Shown here piece by piece: positions 16,436 through 24,586 of a DNA stretch of 64,000 bases. Every line of letters starts with the position of its first letter. The first letter of the stretch is position 1. Origin of the DNA: Streptomyces gardneri. GTDB taxonomy: Bacteria; Actinomycetota; Actinomycetes; Streptomycetales; Streptomycetaceae. Below the pieces are notes generated by a model. The model searched no databases and was not told the DNA's origin. It saw only the letters and a program-made list of their open reading frames with translations. The stretch spans positions 55,778 to 119,777 of the forward strand of contig NZ_BJMN01000034.1 in the NCBI RefSeq assembly GCF_006539185.1, written 5' to 3'. The translations under genes and the position numbers were made by a program.

Positions 16436-17929
16436 TTACTGCTTGCCGCAGTTCGAGGCCAGCTTCTGCTCCTCCGCGGTGAGGGTGGGACCCGGCGACG
16501 GAGCGGCTGTGGTGGGCTTGGAGTCAGGGGTGGCGGTGCCTTCCGGCGTCTCGGCCGGCGGCTTGCTCGCCTGGTCCGCGGCCTTCTCGGCGGCGGCGCG
16601 GCGCTGCTCGGTCTTCTTGCAGGCCGAGGCCTGTGCGGCCAGCTCGGAGATCTTCGTCTCGGCCTTGCCGAGGCTGCCGCCCGCGATCGTGTCCTCGACC
16701 TGCTTCCGCTGGTAGGCGGGGAGGTACTTGAGTTCGATCTCGGGGTGGTCCTTCTCGACCTTCGACAGCGAGACCCAGGCCAGGTCCTGGCTGATGCCCT
16801 GGTAGAGCGCCACGTGCTGGTCCTTGGAGCCGACGAAGTACTGCGTCTGCGTCCACCGCCAGCCGCCGTAGAGCCCGCCGCCGACGACGGCGAGGGCCAG
16901 GACGAGGAAGAAGGAGCGCTTGAGCCACTTGCGGCCGGTGCGCGGCTTGACGAAGTCGTCGTCCGTGTACGACTCGAAGGAGCCCTGCGGCGGCATGCCG
17001 CCGTAGCCGTGGTCGTCGCCGCTGCCGGGCGGACCGAAGCCGCCGGCGGGCGGCTGCTGGTGCGGGGCGGGGCGGCCGAGGCCGGAGGCGCGGCCGGCGG
17101 GGGTCTGCATCGCCCCGCCGTCGTTCAGCTGGGCCGCCTGGTTCTCGGCGACCGCGCCCACGATGACCGGGGTGTCGCTGAGGTGACCGGCGAGGGTGTC
17201 GCCGCCGTCGACGTCGAGGACGTCGGCGACGATCACCGTGATGTTGTCGGGGCCGCCGCCGCGCAGCGCGAGCTGGATCAGCTCCTGCACGGTCTCCTGC
17301 GGGCCCTGGTAGCTGGCGAGCGTGTCCTCGAGGGTCTGGTGGGAGACCACGCCGGACAGGCCGTCGGAGCAGATCAGGTAGCGGTCGCCGGCCCGGACCT
17401 CGCGGATGGAGAGATCGGGTTCGACGTGGTCACCGCTGCCGAGCGCGCGCATGAGCAGCGAACGCTGCGGGTGGGTGGTGGCCTCTTCCTCGGTGATCCG
17501 GCCCTCGTCGACGAGGCGCTGCACCCAGGTGTGGTCCTGCGTGATCTGGGTGAGGACACCGTCGCGGAGCAGGTAGGCGCGGGAGTCGCCGACGTGCACG
17601 AGGCCGAGGCGCTGGCCGGTCCACAGCAGGGCCGTGAGCGTCGTGCCCATGCCCTCCAGCTGCGGGTCCTCCTCGACCATCATCCGAAGCTGGTCGTTGG
17701 CGCGCTGCACCGCCGTACCGAGCGAGGTGAGGATGTCGGAGCCGGGGACGTCGTCGTCGAGCGTGACGAGGGTGGAGATCACCTCGGAGGAGGCGACCTC
17801 ACCGGCGGCCTGGCCGCCCATGCCGTCGGCGATGGCGAGCAGCCGGGGGCCGGCGTAGCCGGAGTCCTCGTTGCCCTCGCGGATCATGCCCTTGTGGGAG
17901 CCCGCGGCGAAACGCAGGGACAGAGTCAT
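16436..17929 (-). CDS. pstP: PP2C-family Ser/Thr phosphatase PstP with exported C-terminal domain
   Basis: This 497-residue enzyme dephosphorylates PknB and its substrates. The PP2C metal-binding motifs are in order: GNEDSGY, ADGMGG, GDSRAYLLRDG, SDGLSGVV and GGGPDNITVIVADV. A membrane helix lies at about residues 338-356 (SFFLVLALAVVGGGLYGGW). The extracellular part includes YFVGSKDQHVALYQGISQD, as in mycobacterial PstP, then a Lys/Ala/Glu helix and a Pro/Thr tail. ATG 17929 (MTLSLRFAAGSHKG) is preferred over the frame to 17989. It is co-transcribed between fhaB and rodA. Confidence 0.94.
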   Translation of the reverse strand: MTLSLRFAAGSHKGMIREGNEDSGYAGPRLLAIADGMGGQAAGEVASSEVISTLVTLDDDVPGSDILTSLGTAVQRANDQLRMMVEEDPQLEGMGTTLTALLWTGQRLGLVHVGDSRAYLLRDGVLTQITQDHTWVQRLVDEGRITEEEATTHPQRSLLMRALGSGDHVEPDLSIREVRAGDRYLICSDGLSGVVSHQTLEDTLASYQGPQETVQELIQLALRGGGPDNITVIVADVLDVDGGDTLAGHLSDTPVIVGAVAENQAAQLNDGGAMQTPAGRASGLGRPAPHQQPPAGGFGPPGSGDDHGYGGMPPQGSFESYTDDDFVKPRTGRKWLKRSFFLVLALAVVGGGLYGGWRWTQTQYFVGSKDQHVALYQGISQDLAWVSLSKVEKDHPEIELKYLPAYQRKQVEDTIAGGSLGKAETKISELAAQASACKKTEQRRAAAEKAADQASKPPAETPEGTATPDSKPTTAAPSPGPTLTAEEQKLASNCGKQ

Positions 17930-18016
17930 GCGCACCTGCCCTGTCGACGCTGCATCGGGGTACAGCCGGTCTCGACCCACACTGCCCACCCTCCGGTCGC
18001 TCCGCTCATTGTCGTA

Positions 18017-18541
18017 CTACTTCCGCAGCTCGATGACGGTCTTGCCGATGCGAATCGGCGCGCCCAGCGGAATCGGTGTGGCGGTGGTGAGGCGGGTCCG
18101 GTCGAGATAGGTGCCGTTCGTGGACCCGAGATCCTCGACGATCCACTGGCCGTCCCGGTCGGGGTAGATCCTTGCGTGCCGGCTGGACGCGTAGTCGTCG
18201 TCCAGCACGATCGTCGAGTCGTGCGCCCGGCCCAGCGTGATCGTCTGGCCTTGGAGGGCGACGGTCGTGCCGGTGAGGGTGCCCTCGGAGACGACCAGCT
18301 TGGTCGGGGCGCCACGGCGCTGCCGCCCGCCCGCGGGCGGCTGCTGGCCGCGCTGCTGCGGAGGCGCGGCGGCCTGCTGGCGCGTGTTCTGCTGCGGCCG
18401 GGCGTCCTGGCGCCGCGAGCCGCGCTGGGTCACCCGCGTTCCGAACAGATCGCTGCGAATGACCTGGACGGCCACGATGACGAACAGCCACAGAACGGCC
18501 AGGAAACCCAACCGCATGACCGTCAGGGTCAGCTCTGACAT
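18017..18541 (-). CDS. fhaB: FHA-domain protein FhaB (FipA-like)
   Basis: This 174-residue protein has an N-terminal membrane helix (residues 7-27), a Gln/Arg/Pro linker (38-78) and a C-terminal FHA domain (80-174) with GRAHDSTIVLDDDYASSRHARI and EDLGSTNGTYLDR. FHA domains bind phosphothreonine; mycobacterial FhaB (FipA) is phosphorylated by kinases of this operon and acts in FtsZ-associated septation under oxidative stress. The gap to fhaA is 10 bp. Confidence 0.94.
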   Translation of the reverse strand: MSELTLTVMRLGFLAVLWLFVIVAVQVIRSDLFGTRVTQRGSRRQDARPQQNTRQQAAAPPQQRGQQPPAGGRQRRGAPTKLVVSEGTLTGTTVALQGQTITLGRAHDSTIVLDDDYASSRHARIYPDRDGQWIVEDLGSTNGTYLDRTRLTTATPIPLGAPIRIGKTVIELRK

Positions 18542-18551
18542 TGCCCCCGCT

Positions 18552-19433
18552 TCACCCTTCGGCTTGCCGGTAAACGATGGTGGTGCTGCCCACGACGATC
18601 CGCGAGCCGTCGCGGAGCGTAGCGCGGGTGGTGTGCTGCCCGTCCACCACGATGCCGTTGGTGGATCCCAGATCCTGGATCGTCGAGGGCGTTCCGGTCC
18701 GGATCTCGCAGTGCCGGCGGGAGACGCCGGGATCGTCGATCCTCACGTCCGCTTCGGTGCTGCGGCCGAGGACCAGGGTCGGGCGGGAGATCTGATGGCG
18801 GGTGCCGTTGATCTCGATCCAGCGGCGGGCCTGGGAGCCCGCTCCCGCCCCGGAGGCCGTGCCGGGCATGGCCACGGGGCCACCCGCCGGGCGTCCCGCG
18901 GGAGCCGCGGGCCGCTGGCCGGGAGCGCCGGGAGGCGGCGAGGCGGGCATGGGCGGGGCGCCGGTCGGGGGGTACCCGTAACCGCCGCGGCCCTGCGCCT
19001 GGCCCTGCTGCTGGTGAGGCTGCTGATGTCCGGAGGCAGGCGGCTGCGACTGTGACGTACTCGACGCGAGGGTGCGGCTGCGCACCCGGTACAGACCGGT
19101 GTCGAGGTCGTCGGCCTTCTCCAGGTGGACCTTGATCGGGCCCATGAAGGTGTAGCGCTGCTGCTTCGCGTAGTCCCTGACCAGGCCGGCGAGCTCGTCG
19201 CCGAGCTGACCCGAGTAGGGGCTGAGGCGCTCGTAGTCCGGCGCGCTCAGCTCCACGATGAAGTCGTTGGGGACGACGGTCCGCTCGCGGTTCCAGATCG
19301 TCGCGTTGTTGTCGCACTCGCGCTGGAGCGCGCCGGCGATCTCGACGGGCTGGACCTCGGACTTGAAGACCTTGGCGAAGGTGCCGTTGACCAGACCTTC
19401 GAGGCGCTGCTCGAATCGCTTCAGGACTCCCAT
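18552..19433 (-). CDS. fhaA: FHA-domain protein FhaA with DUF3662 domain
   Basis: This 293-residue cytoplasmic protein carries an N-terminal DUF3662 domain (residues 1-120, MGVLKRFEQRLEGLVNGTFAKVF), a Gln/Pro/Gly-rich linker (128-200) and a C-terminal FHA domain (205-293; LGRSTEADVRIDDPGVSRRH and QDLGSTNGIVVDG). In mycobacteria FhaA binds the phosphorylated pseudokinase of MviN/MurJ and tempers lipid II flipping. It is the first gene of the six-gene minus-strand unit, and its promoter should lie in 19434-19600. Confidence 0.94.
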   Translation of the reverse strand: MGVLKRFEQRLEGLVNGTFAKVFKSEVQPVEIAGALQRECDNNATIWNRERTVVPNDFIVELSAPDYERLSPYSGQLGDELAGLVRDYAKQQRYTFMGPIKVHLEKADDLDTGLYRVRSRTLASSTSQSQPPASGHQQPHQQQGQAQGRGGYGYPPTGAPPMPASPPPGAPGQRPAAPAGRPAGGPVAMPGTASGAGAGSQARRWIEINGTRHQISRPTLVLGRSTEADVRIDDPGVSRRHCEIRTGTPSTIQDLGSTNGIVVDGQHTTRATLRDGSRIVVGSTTIVYRQAEG

Positions 19434-19998
19434 GGGGCACCTCCTCCGTCGTTGTCGTCCTGGTACTGCTTACTGATCGTATCCACGCGTCGGGAAATCG
19501 GCTGGTTCCCCTTCTCTGCCCTGTGGACGAGTGTCACCTCTCACAGACCTTTCCCCCGGATCGTAGAGGTGGCCTGTGGACAGTGTCCCGCACCCGGCTG
19601 AGGGAGCGGCGGTGGGACCGGGGGTCCGGAGCCGGAGACCGAGTGCGGTCCGTCACCTTCCTCCCTCCTCCTGCCGTTACCCACCCGTTCACAACGGTTC
19701 CCGACAGTTCCCGATCGTCCGACCGTTCCCTCCCCTCCATCCGTTCCATCCGCTGCATCCGTTCCACCCGATCCATCCCTTCGCGTCGGCCTGCTTCGCT
19801 TTCCTTCCCCTTCCTTCCTCCCCTTCCGCTCCTTCCCCACGCGTTCCCCTTCGGGGTCTCCCTCCGGCCTCCCTCTCTCCTTGTTCTGCGGGAGTGGGGG
19901 CGAAACAAGGGATGTGAATCCACGGTCTGCGACGTGCTAATCTTCAGATGTCGCCAGGCGCTCGCACCGAAAGGTGAGAGGGCAGGGAGGCCACCAAT
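19434..19998. other. 565-bp gap between fhaA and tRNA-Leu
   Basis: This gap should hold the fhaA-operon promoter and the tRNA promoter, although no confident hexamer pair was found. Two minus-strand DnaA-like boxes lie at 19522-19530 and 19575-19583. The interval 19690-19870 is strongly pyrimidine-biased on the plus strand and contains a 9-bp repeat. Frames crossing it are low-complexity and were not called. Confidence 0.5.
19738..19782. repeat. 9-bp tandem repeat x5 (CATCCGTTC)
   Basis: The units CATCCGTTC, CATCCGCTG, CATCCGTTC, CACCCGATC and CATCCCTTC follow without interruption. The array sits in a pyrimidine-rich tract about 215 bp upstream of tRNA-Leu. Confidence 0.8.
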
Positions 19999-20085
19999 GC
20001 GCGGGTGGCGGAATAGGCAGACGCGCTGGATTCAGGTTCCAGTGCCCGAAAGGGCGTGGGGGTTCAACTCCCCCCTCGCGCACCA
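19999..20085 (+). tRNA. tRNA-Leu (anticodon CAG)
   Basis: The 87-nt sequence folds as a type II tRNA. The acceptor stem GCGCGGG pairs with CTCGCGC (one G-U), followed by discriminator A and an encoded CCA (20083-20085). The anticodon stem TGGA.../...TCCA closes a loop TTCAGGT with anticodon CAG. A long variable arm (TGCCCGAAAGGGCG) and the GGTTCAACTCC T-arm are present. It reads CUG, the most common Leu codon in GC-rich genomes. Confidence 0.95.
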
Positions 20086-20089
20086 GACG

Positions 20090-20122
20090 GAAGCCCCGTA
20101 GGTCATCGACCTACGGGGCTTC
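20090..20122 (+). terminator. tRNA-Leu terminator hairpin
   Basis: The 15-bp arms 20090-20104 and 20108-20122 are perfectly complementary with a 3-nt loop, and a T-rich stretch follows. It begins 5 bases after the tRNA. Confidence 0.92.
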
Positions 20123-20230
20123 TGCGTTTGTGTCGCAGATTGTGAGCCTTCCCACGTCGCGACTTTTGTCGTCGCGGGGCGAGACGAAAGACGGACGTCC
20201 GCGGTCGGGTCCGCTGCCTAGGGTGCGAGC

Positions 20231-22072
20231 GTGGACGTTATGTCGAAGTCGGGGGACCGGGGCGCGAGCGGCAGCGAGTCCGGGAAAGAGCCAGGGGCCG
20301 GGGCAGGGATCGGGCGCGTCATCGGGGACAGGGCCGCCGCCTGGTGGGGATGGTTCTTCGTACCGGGCCAGTGGTCTCGGCGTCGTACCGCGGGTGAGAT
20401 CTCGCTCGCCGTGGTCCTCGCGCTGCTCGCCGCCGGGAGCGAGGAGCTCCTGGGCGGCGAGGGCCGGCGCCTCGTCGTGGTCGCCGTCGGCGCCGCCGTG
20501 CTGTCGCTGCTGCGGCGCAGACTGCCCGCGAGCGTGCTCGTCCTCGCCGCGGGGCTCTCCCCCTTCCTGCCCGGCTTCGGACCCCTGCTGATCGTGGTCG
20601 GCTGGTCGGCCGGCCGGTACGTGGAGAGCGCCGGGCGGGCGCTGGCCGCGTTCATGGCCGCCTTCGTCCTGGACGTCGGAGGCACGCTCCTGGAGACCTG
20701 GGACCGGCAGCGGCTGCTCACGATGGCCTTCCTCGCGGCCCTCTACTACCTGGGCACGACCCTGGCGCCGGGCCTCGCCCACCGTTACTGGACCCAGCGG
20801 CGGACCCTGCTGCACGCCCTCCAGGAGCGCAACGCCCAGCTGCTGCGCGAGCGGACGATGGTGGCCTGGCAGGCGCGGCTGCGGGAGCGGCAGCGGATCG
20901 CCCAGGACATGCACGACAGCCTCGGGCACCAGCTGGCGCTGATCGCCGTGCACACGGGTGCCCTGGAAGTGGACCGGGAGCTGAGCGAGCGGCAGCGCGA
21001 GGTGGTCGGAGTCCTGCGGAACGCCTCGGTGACGGCGATGCAGGAGCTGCGGGAGGTCGTCGGCATATTGCGCGACGGGATCGAGGCCACGGAAGGAACG
21101 GGCTCCGCGCCCGCGCGGGCCGGCGACGAGACCGGGAAGGCGGCGCGGGGGACCGCCGGTATCGAGGGACTCGTGGCGGCGGCCAGGGCGGCCGGAACCA
21201 CGGTCGGGCTGCGCCGGCTCGGGGAGGAGCGGCCGCTGGCACCGGCCGCGGACCATGCCGCGTACCGGATCGTGCAGGAGGCGCTGACCAACGCCTACAA
21301 GTACGCGCCGGGGGCGCCGATCGCCGTCGAGCTGCGGTACGAGCCGGACACCTTCGTCGTGGAGGTCCTCAACGAGGCGTCGGCGGACGGCCCGGCCAAG
21401 GACGTGGTGAGCGGCGGACAGGGGCTGACCGGACTCGCCGAGCGGGCCCGGCTGGTGGGCGGCATGTGCCACGCGGGTCCGGCGGACGGAGGCGGGTTCC
21501 GGGTGGCCGGGATGCTGCCGTACGGAGCGGCACCCGTCGCCGAGGCAGCGCCTTTGGTCGATGCGGCCGACGACTTCCGGCAGCAGTCGACGAGACCGCT
21601 CGTGGGCGATGGTCGTCCGGTCGTGGTCGGACCGGCCGACTGGACGTTCACGGAGCGGGAGCTGGCGATGGCAGTGCGCGGGGGCAAGGGCAGGGGCATG
21701 GGCGCGGGCGGCGGGGTCGCCCTGGGGTGCGGGATCGCGTTCGGCGCGCTCGTCCTGCTCGTGGTGGCCGCGGGCTTCGGGCTCTACTTCATGATCGGTT
21801 CGCTGGAGAAGGGGATGATCGACCCCAAGGAGTACGACGCGGTCAAGGTCGGCACGGCCGAGCGGGAGGTCCGGGACCAGCTCCCTTCGGGCGACTCGAT
21901 AGCCACCGCGGGCCTGGGGGGCAAGGGGCCCGCGCGGCCGGAGGGCGCCGACTGTCTGGTGCTGCTCTCCACGGAGACCGGTGAATCCTTCGCCGAGGAG
22001 CCCGTTTTCCGGTTCTGCTTCAAGGACGGCAAGCTGATCGAGAAGAAGTCGTACGTGGTCGAGCAGCGGTGA
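20231..22072 (+). CDS. NarL-type sensor histidine kinase with an extra exported C-terminal domain
   Basis: This 613-residue kinase pairs with the response regulator 39 bp downstream. Residues 50-190 hold about five membrane segments. The HisKA_3 dimerisation motif is RIAQDMHDSLGHQLALIAVHTG, whose first His is the phospho-acceptor, and the HATPase box has EALTNAYKYAP and GQGLTGLAERARLVGG (to about residue 437). It does not end there: a linker, a membrane helix at about 497-520 (ALVLLVVAAGFGLYFMIG) and an outer-facing region of about 90 residues follow. That tail (VKVGTAEREVRDQLP ... FRFCFKDGKLIEKKSYVV) resembles the small BLIP/SmpA-like fold. GTG 20231 follows AGGG; ATG 20240 is an alternative. 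Confidence 0.9.
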   Translation: MDVMSKSGDRGASGSESGKEPGAGAGIGRVIGDRAAAWWGWFFVPGQWSRRRTAGEISLAVVLALLAAGSEELLGGEGRRLVVVAVGAAVLSLLRRRLPASVLVLAAGLSPFLPGFGPLLIVVGWSAGRYVESAGRALAAFMAAFVLDVGGTLLETWDRQRLLTMAFLAALYYLGTTLAPGLAHRYWTQRRTLLHALQERNAQLLRERTMVAWQARLRERQRIAQDMHDSLGHQLALIAVHTGALEVDRELSERQREVVGVLRNASVTAMQELREVVGILRDGIEATEGTGSAPARAGDETGKAARGTAGIEGLVAAARAAGTTVGLRRLGEERPLAPAADHAAYRIVQEALTNAYKYAPGAPIAVELRYEPDTFVVEVLNEASADGPAKDVVSGGQGLTGLAERARLVGGMCHAGPADGGGFRVAGMLPYGAAPVAEAAPLVDAADDFRQQSTRPLVGDGRPVVVGPADWTFTERELAMAVRGGKGRGMGAGGGVALGCGIAFGALVLLVVAAGFGLYFMIGSLEKGMIDPKEYDAVKVGTAEREVRDQLPSGDSIATAGLGGKGPARPEGADCLVLLSTETGESFAEEPVFRFCFKDGKLIEKKSYVVEQR

Positions 22073-22111
22073 CGCTGTCCTCGGCCTCACCGGAGTCGTG
22101 GGGGAGTAGCT

Positions 22112-22771
22112 GTGGCAGGGCAGCCCATCAGGGTCGTGATCGCCGATGACGAGCCCCTGATCCGGGCCGGGATCCGGATGATCCTCATCTCGGACCCGGA
22201 CATCCAGGTGGTCGGCGAGGCGGCCGACGGCCGCGCGGCCGTCGAGGCTGCGCGGGCGCACGCCGCCGACGTGGTGCTGCTCGACATCCAGATGCCGGTG
22301 CTCGACGGCCTCTCCGCGCTGCCGGAGCTGCGCCGGGCCGCGCCGGCGGCCCGGGTGATCGTCCTGACGACCTTCGGGGAGCGGGAGAACGTCCTGCGGG
22401 CCCTGGAGCACGGGGGTGCCGGGTTCCTGCTCAAGGACACGGCGCCGGCCGAGCTGATCCGGGCGGTGCGGGCGGCCGCGGCGGGGGACGCGTATCTGTC
22501 GCCGGCGGCGACCCGACACGTGGTGGAGCGGCTCGCCACGGGCCGGGAGGCGGCGCGGTCCGAGCAGGCGCGGGTGCGGGTGGCGGCGCTGAGCGAGAAG
22601 GAGCGCGAGGTGCTGGCGGTGCTCGGGGAAGGGCTGTCCAACGCGGACGCGGGCCGGCGGCTGCACATGAGCGAGGCCACGGTGAAGACGTACGTGAGCC
22701 GGATCCTCGCCAAGCTGGACTGCGAGAACCGGGTGCAGGCGGCGCTGCTGGCCCGGGACGCGGGGCTGTAA
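22112..22771 (+). CDS. NarL/LuxR-family response regulator
   Basis: This 219-residue DNA-binding regulator is the partner of the upstream kinase. The receiver domain has acidic DD at 12-13 (ADDEPLIRAG), phospho-acceptor Asp58 (VVLLDIQMP), Thr in LTTF and Lys in FLLKDTAP. The LuxR-type helix-turn-helix covers about 155-215 (LSEKEREVLAVLGEGLSNADAGRRL ... TVKTYVSRILAKL). The start is GTG 22112 with GGGGGAG upstream. Target genes cannot be deduced from the window. Confidence 0.93.
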   Translation: MAGQPIRVVIADDEPLIRAGIRMILISDPDIQVVGEAADGRAAVEAARAHAADVVLLDIQMPVLDGLSALPELRRAAPAARVIVLTTFGERENVLRALEHGGAGFLLKDTAPAELIRAVRAAAAGDAYLSPAATRHVVERLATGREAARSEQARVRVAALSEKEREVLAVLGEGLSNADAGRRLHMSEATVKTYVSRILAKLDCENRVQAALLARDAGL

Positions 22772-22850
22772 GGCCCCCTGCCCGCGGCGGCCTGCCTCGG
22801 CCGCGCGGACCGGGTCCGCTGGGTGGCTCGGGTGGGCGGGGTGGCTCGGG

Positions 22851-23318
22851 TCAGTGCGGGGAGCTGTCCGGGAGGCCGCTCGGGCTCGCGGTGTTGTAGC
22901 GGAGCAGGTACGCGGCGAACTGGGCGAGGTCGTCGGCCGACCAGTCCCTGAGGCGCTCCTGATACGCGGCGAGGCGGCTCGTCTGCGCCGAGGCGAGGAC
23001 CTCGGCGCCCGCCTCCGTGGGGTGCAGCACCTGGACGCGGTGGTCGTCGGGGGCAGGCCGGCGCTCGACGAGTCCGAGCCGCTCCAGAGTGGCGACCTGG
23101 CGGCTGACCGTCGACTTGTCCAGCAGGTAGTGGGTCGCGAGGTCCGTGGCCCGGCAGCCGCGCTGCCCGTCGATGTGGGCGAGGAGCGTGTAGGAGACGA
23201 GCGGGAGCTCGGGGTGGACCCGGGCCGCCGCGGCGCGGGCCCTGCGCGCGAACGCCGTCAGCTCGCGCTGGATGACGTCCAGCGACGCCTCGCGCGGTAC
23301 CTCTGCGCCGCCGGTCAT
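22851..23318 (-). CDS. MarR-family transcriptional regulator
   Basis: This 155-residue protein has the MarR winged helix: LVSYTLLAHIDGQRGCRATDLATHYLLDKSTVSRQVATLERLGLVERRPAPDDHRVQVLHPTEAG. It is divergent from the membrane-protein gene at 23413, with a palindromic operator between them. The arrangement suggests it represses both genes and is released by a small ligand. Confidence 0.93.
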   Translation of the reverse strand: MTGGAEVPREASLDVIQRELTAFARRARAAAARVHPELPLVSYTLLAHIDGQRGCRATDLATHYLLDKSTVSRQVATLERLGLVERRPAPDDHRVQVLHPTEAGAEVLASAQTSRLAAYQERLRDWSADDLAQFAAYLLRYNTASPSGLPDSSPH

Positions 23319-23361
23319 GGTGCGCTCCCCTGTCGTCCGTTGTTGCCGCCTGCCGGTTCAG

Positions 23362-23391
23362 TTGTATAGTACAACGGTTATGTAGTTGTAA
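23362..23391. promoter_or_regulatory. probable MarR operator
   Basis: GTTGTA-TAG-TACAAC (23362-23376) is a perfect inverted repeat, and a third half-site GTTGTA lies at 23386-23391. It is centred between the divergent start codons, and AT-rich hexamers (TATAGT, TTATGT) overlap it, so binding would block both promoters. Confidence 0.75.
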
Positions 23392-23412
23392 AAGCCAACC
23401 ATGGAGGTTCCG

Positions 23413-24483
23413 GTGTCCGCAGGACCGAGTACCGACGGCGCGTTGAGGCATGTCCTCGGACATCTGCTCACTCCCCTGCTGATGTGTGTCGGCATGGGCC
23501 TGGCCTACCTCGGCGCCTTCCACGCCCCCGCGCCCCACGACCTGCGCGTCGACGTCGTCGGGTCCGGGCCGAGCGCCCAGGTCCTCGCCCAGACGCTCCA
23601 GGACAAGGGCGCCGGTGCCCTCGACGTCCGTACCGTCGCCGACCGGGCGACGGCCGTCGCCTCGCTGCGCGAACAGGGCAGCTTCGGGGCCTACATCCCC
23701 GGCGAGAAGCCCGAGCTCATCGTCGCCTCTGGCTCCTCCGACACCAGCGCCATGGCCGTGGAGAAGGTGTTCACCAAGGTCGCCGCCGCCGAGGACGCCC
23801 CGCTCAAGGTCACCGACGTCGCCCCCGTCGCCTCCGGCGACCCCACCGGCCAGGGCATCTTCTTCCTGCTCGTCGCCCTCAGCATCGGCGCCTACGCCTC
23901 GGTCGCCGTCATCGGCGGAGCAGGCGCCGTCCTGCCCATGCGGATCAGGGCCCTCCTCGCCGTCGCCATGTCGCTGGTCGTCAGCCTGATCGGCACCCTG
24001 TTCGCCGGACCGGTCTTCCACCTCGTCGACCAGGGGCTCGCCGGGGTCTGGGCGATGTCCTGGCTCTACGCGGCGGGCATCCTGCTCGTCGGCGTCGGCC
24101 TCCACACCTTCCTGCGCCGCTGGACCACGCTCGGCGTGATGGTGCTCTTCGTCATGCTCAACTTCACGAGCTCCGGCGGCATCTACCGGCCCGAACTCCA
24201 GCCCGGCTTCTTCGGCGCGCTGCACGCCTTCTGGAACGGCGCGGGCTTCGTCGAGGGCGTCCGCAGCCATGTGTACTTCGGCGGTCACGCGCTCGGCGGA
24301 CACGTCCTCGTCCTCGCCCTGTGGCTCCTCGCCGGAGTCGCCCTCGTGGTGGCCGCGGGGGTCGTGGAGGCCAGGAGGAACAGCGCGGCGAAGGCCGGGG
24401 AGACGAGGGCGGAGACGGTCGGGGAGAAGGCCCGGATCGTGGAAGGGGTCGAGGAGGAGATGGAGGAGGTCGTCGCTGTCTGA
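23413..24483 (+). CDS. YhgE/Pip-like integral membrane protein
   Basis: This 356-residue protein probably belongs to the ABC-2/YhgE-like membrane family. An N-terminal membrane helix (about residues 15-35) precedes an extracellular domain (residues 40-140) with VDVVGSGPSAQVLAQTLQDK and a serine-rich turn. Five or more helices follow between about 150 and 325. The C-terminus is charged (Glu/Ala/Arg) and cytoplasmic. Start GTG 23413 is set by a perfect GGAGG at 23403-23407; ATG 23401 overlaps that site and is less likely. The MarR neighbour suggests induction by a toxic or lipophilic compound, hence export or membrane stress. Confidence 0.75.
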   Translation: MSAGPSTDGALRHVLGHLLTPLLMCVGMGLAYLGAFHAPAPHDLRVDVVGSGPSAQVLAQTLQDKGAGALDVRTVADRATAVASLREQGSFGAYIPGEKPELIVASGSSDTSAMAVEKVFTKVAAAEDAPLKVTDVAPVASGDPTGQGIFFLLVALSIGAYASVAVIGGAGAVLPMRIRALLAVAMSLVVSLIGTLFAGPVFHLVDQGLAGVWAMSWLYAAGILLVGVGLHTFLRRWTTLGVMVLFVMLNFTSSGGIYRPELQPGFFGALHAFWNGAGFVEGVRSHVYFGGHALGGHVLVLALWLLAGVALVVAAGVVEARRNSAAKAGETRAETVGEKARIVEGVEEEMEEVVAV

Positions 24484-24485
24484 GG

Positions 24486-24508
24486 TTGTCCACAGGGCGT
24501 TGTCCACA
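24486..24508 (+). promoter_or_regulatory. pair of DnaA boxes (TTGTCCACA x2)
   Basis: TTGTCCACA occurs exactly at 24486-24494 and 24500-24508 in the same orientation, 14 bp apart. This is the preferred Streptomyces DnaA-box sequence. It lies in the 103-bp gap before the DUF2252 gene. Confidence 0.65.
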
Positions 24509-24586
24509 GGGGGAGACGGTCGATCAGGTGCGGCGGTACCGTCAGGGCCGGATGATGTTGGACATCGCATCGGGGGAGGGCATCCC

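Noticed and set aside
19534..19923. 129-aa minus-strand frame with MERMQRMERME
   Set aside because: The repeat arises from the 9-bp array; no ribosome site or similarity, low-complexity overall.
19999..20122. Integrated element at tRNA-Leu
   Set aside because: No integrase, direct repeat of the tRNA end or foreign gene was seen downstream.
20111..22666. 851-aa minus-strand open frame over the two-component genes
   Set aside because: Antisense to kinase and regulator motifs, no recognisable domain.
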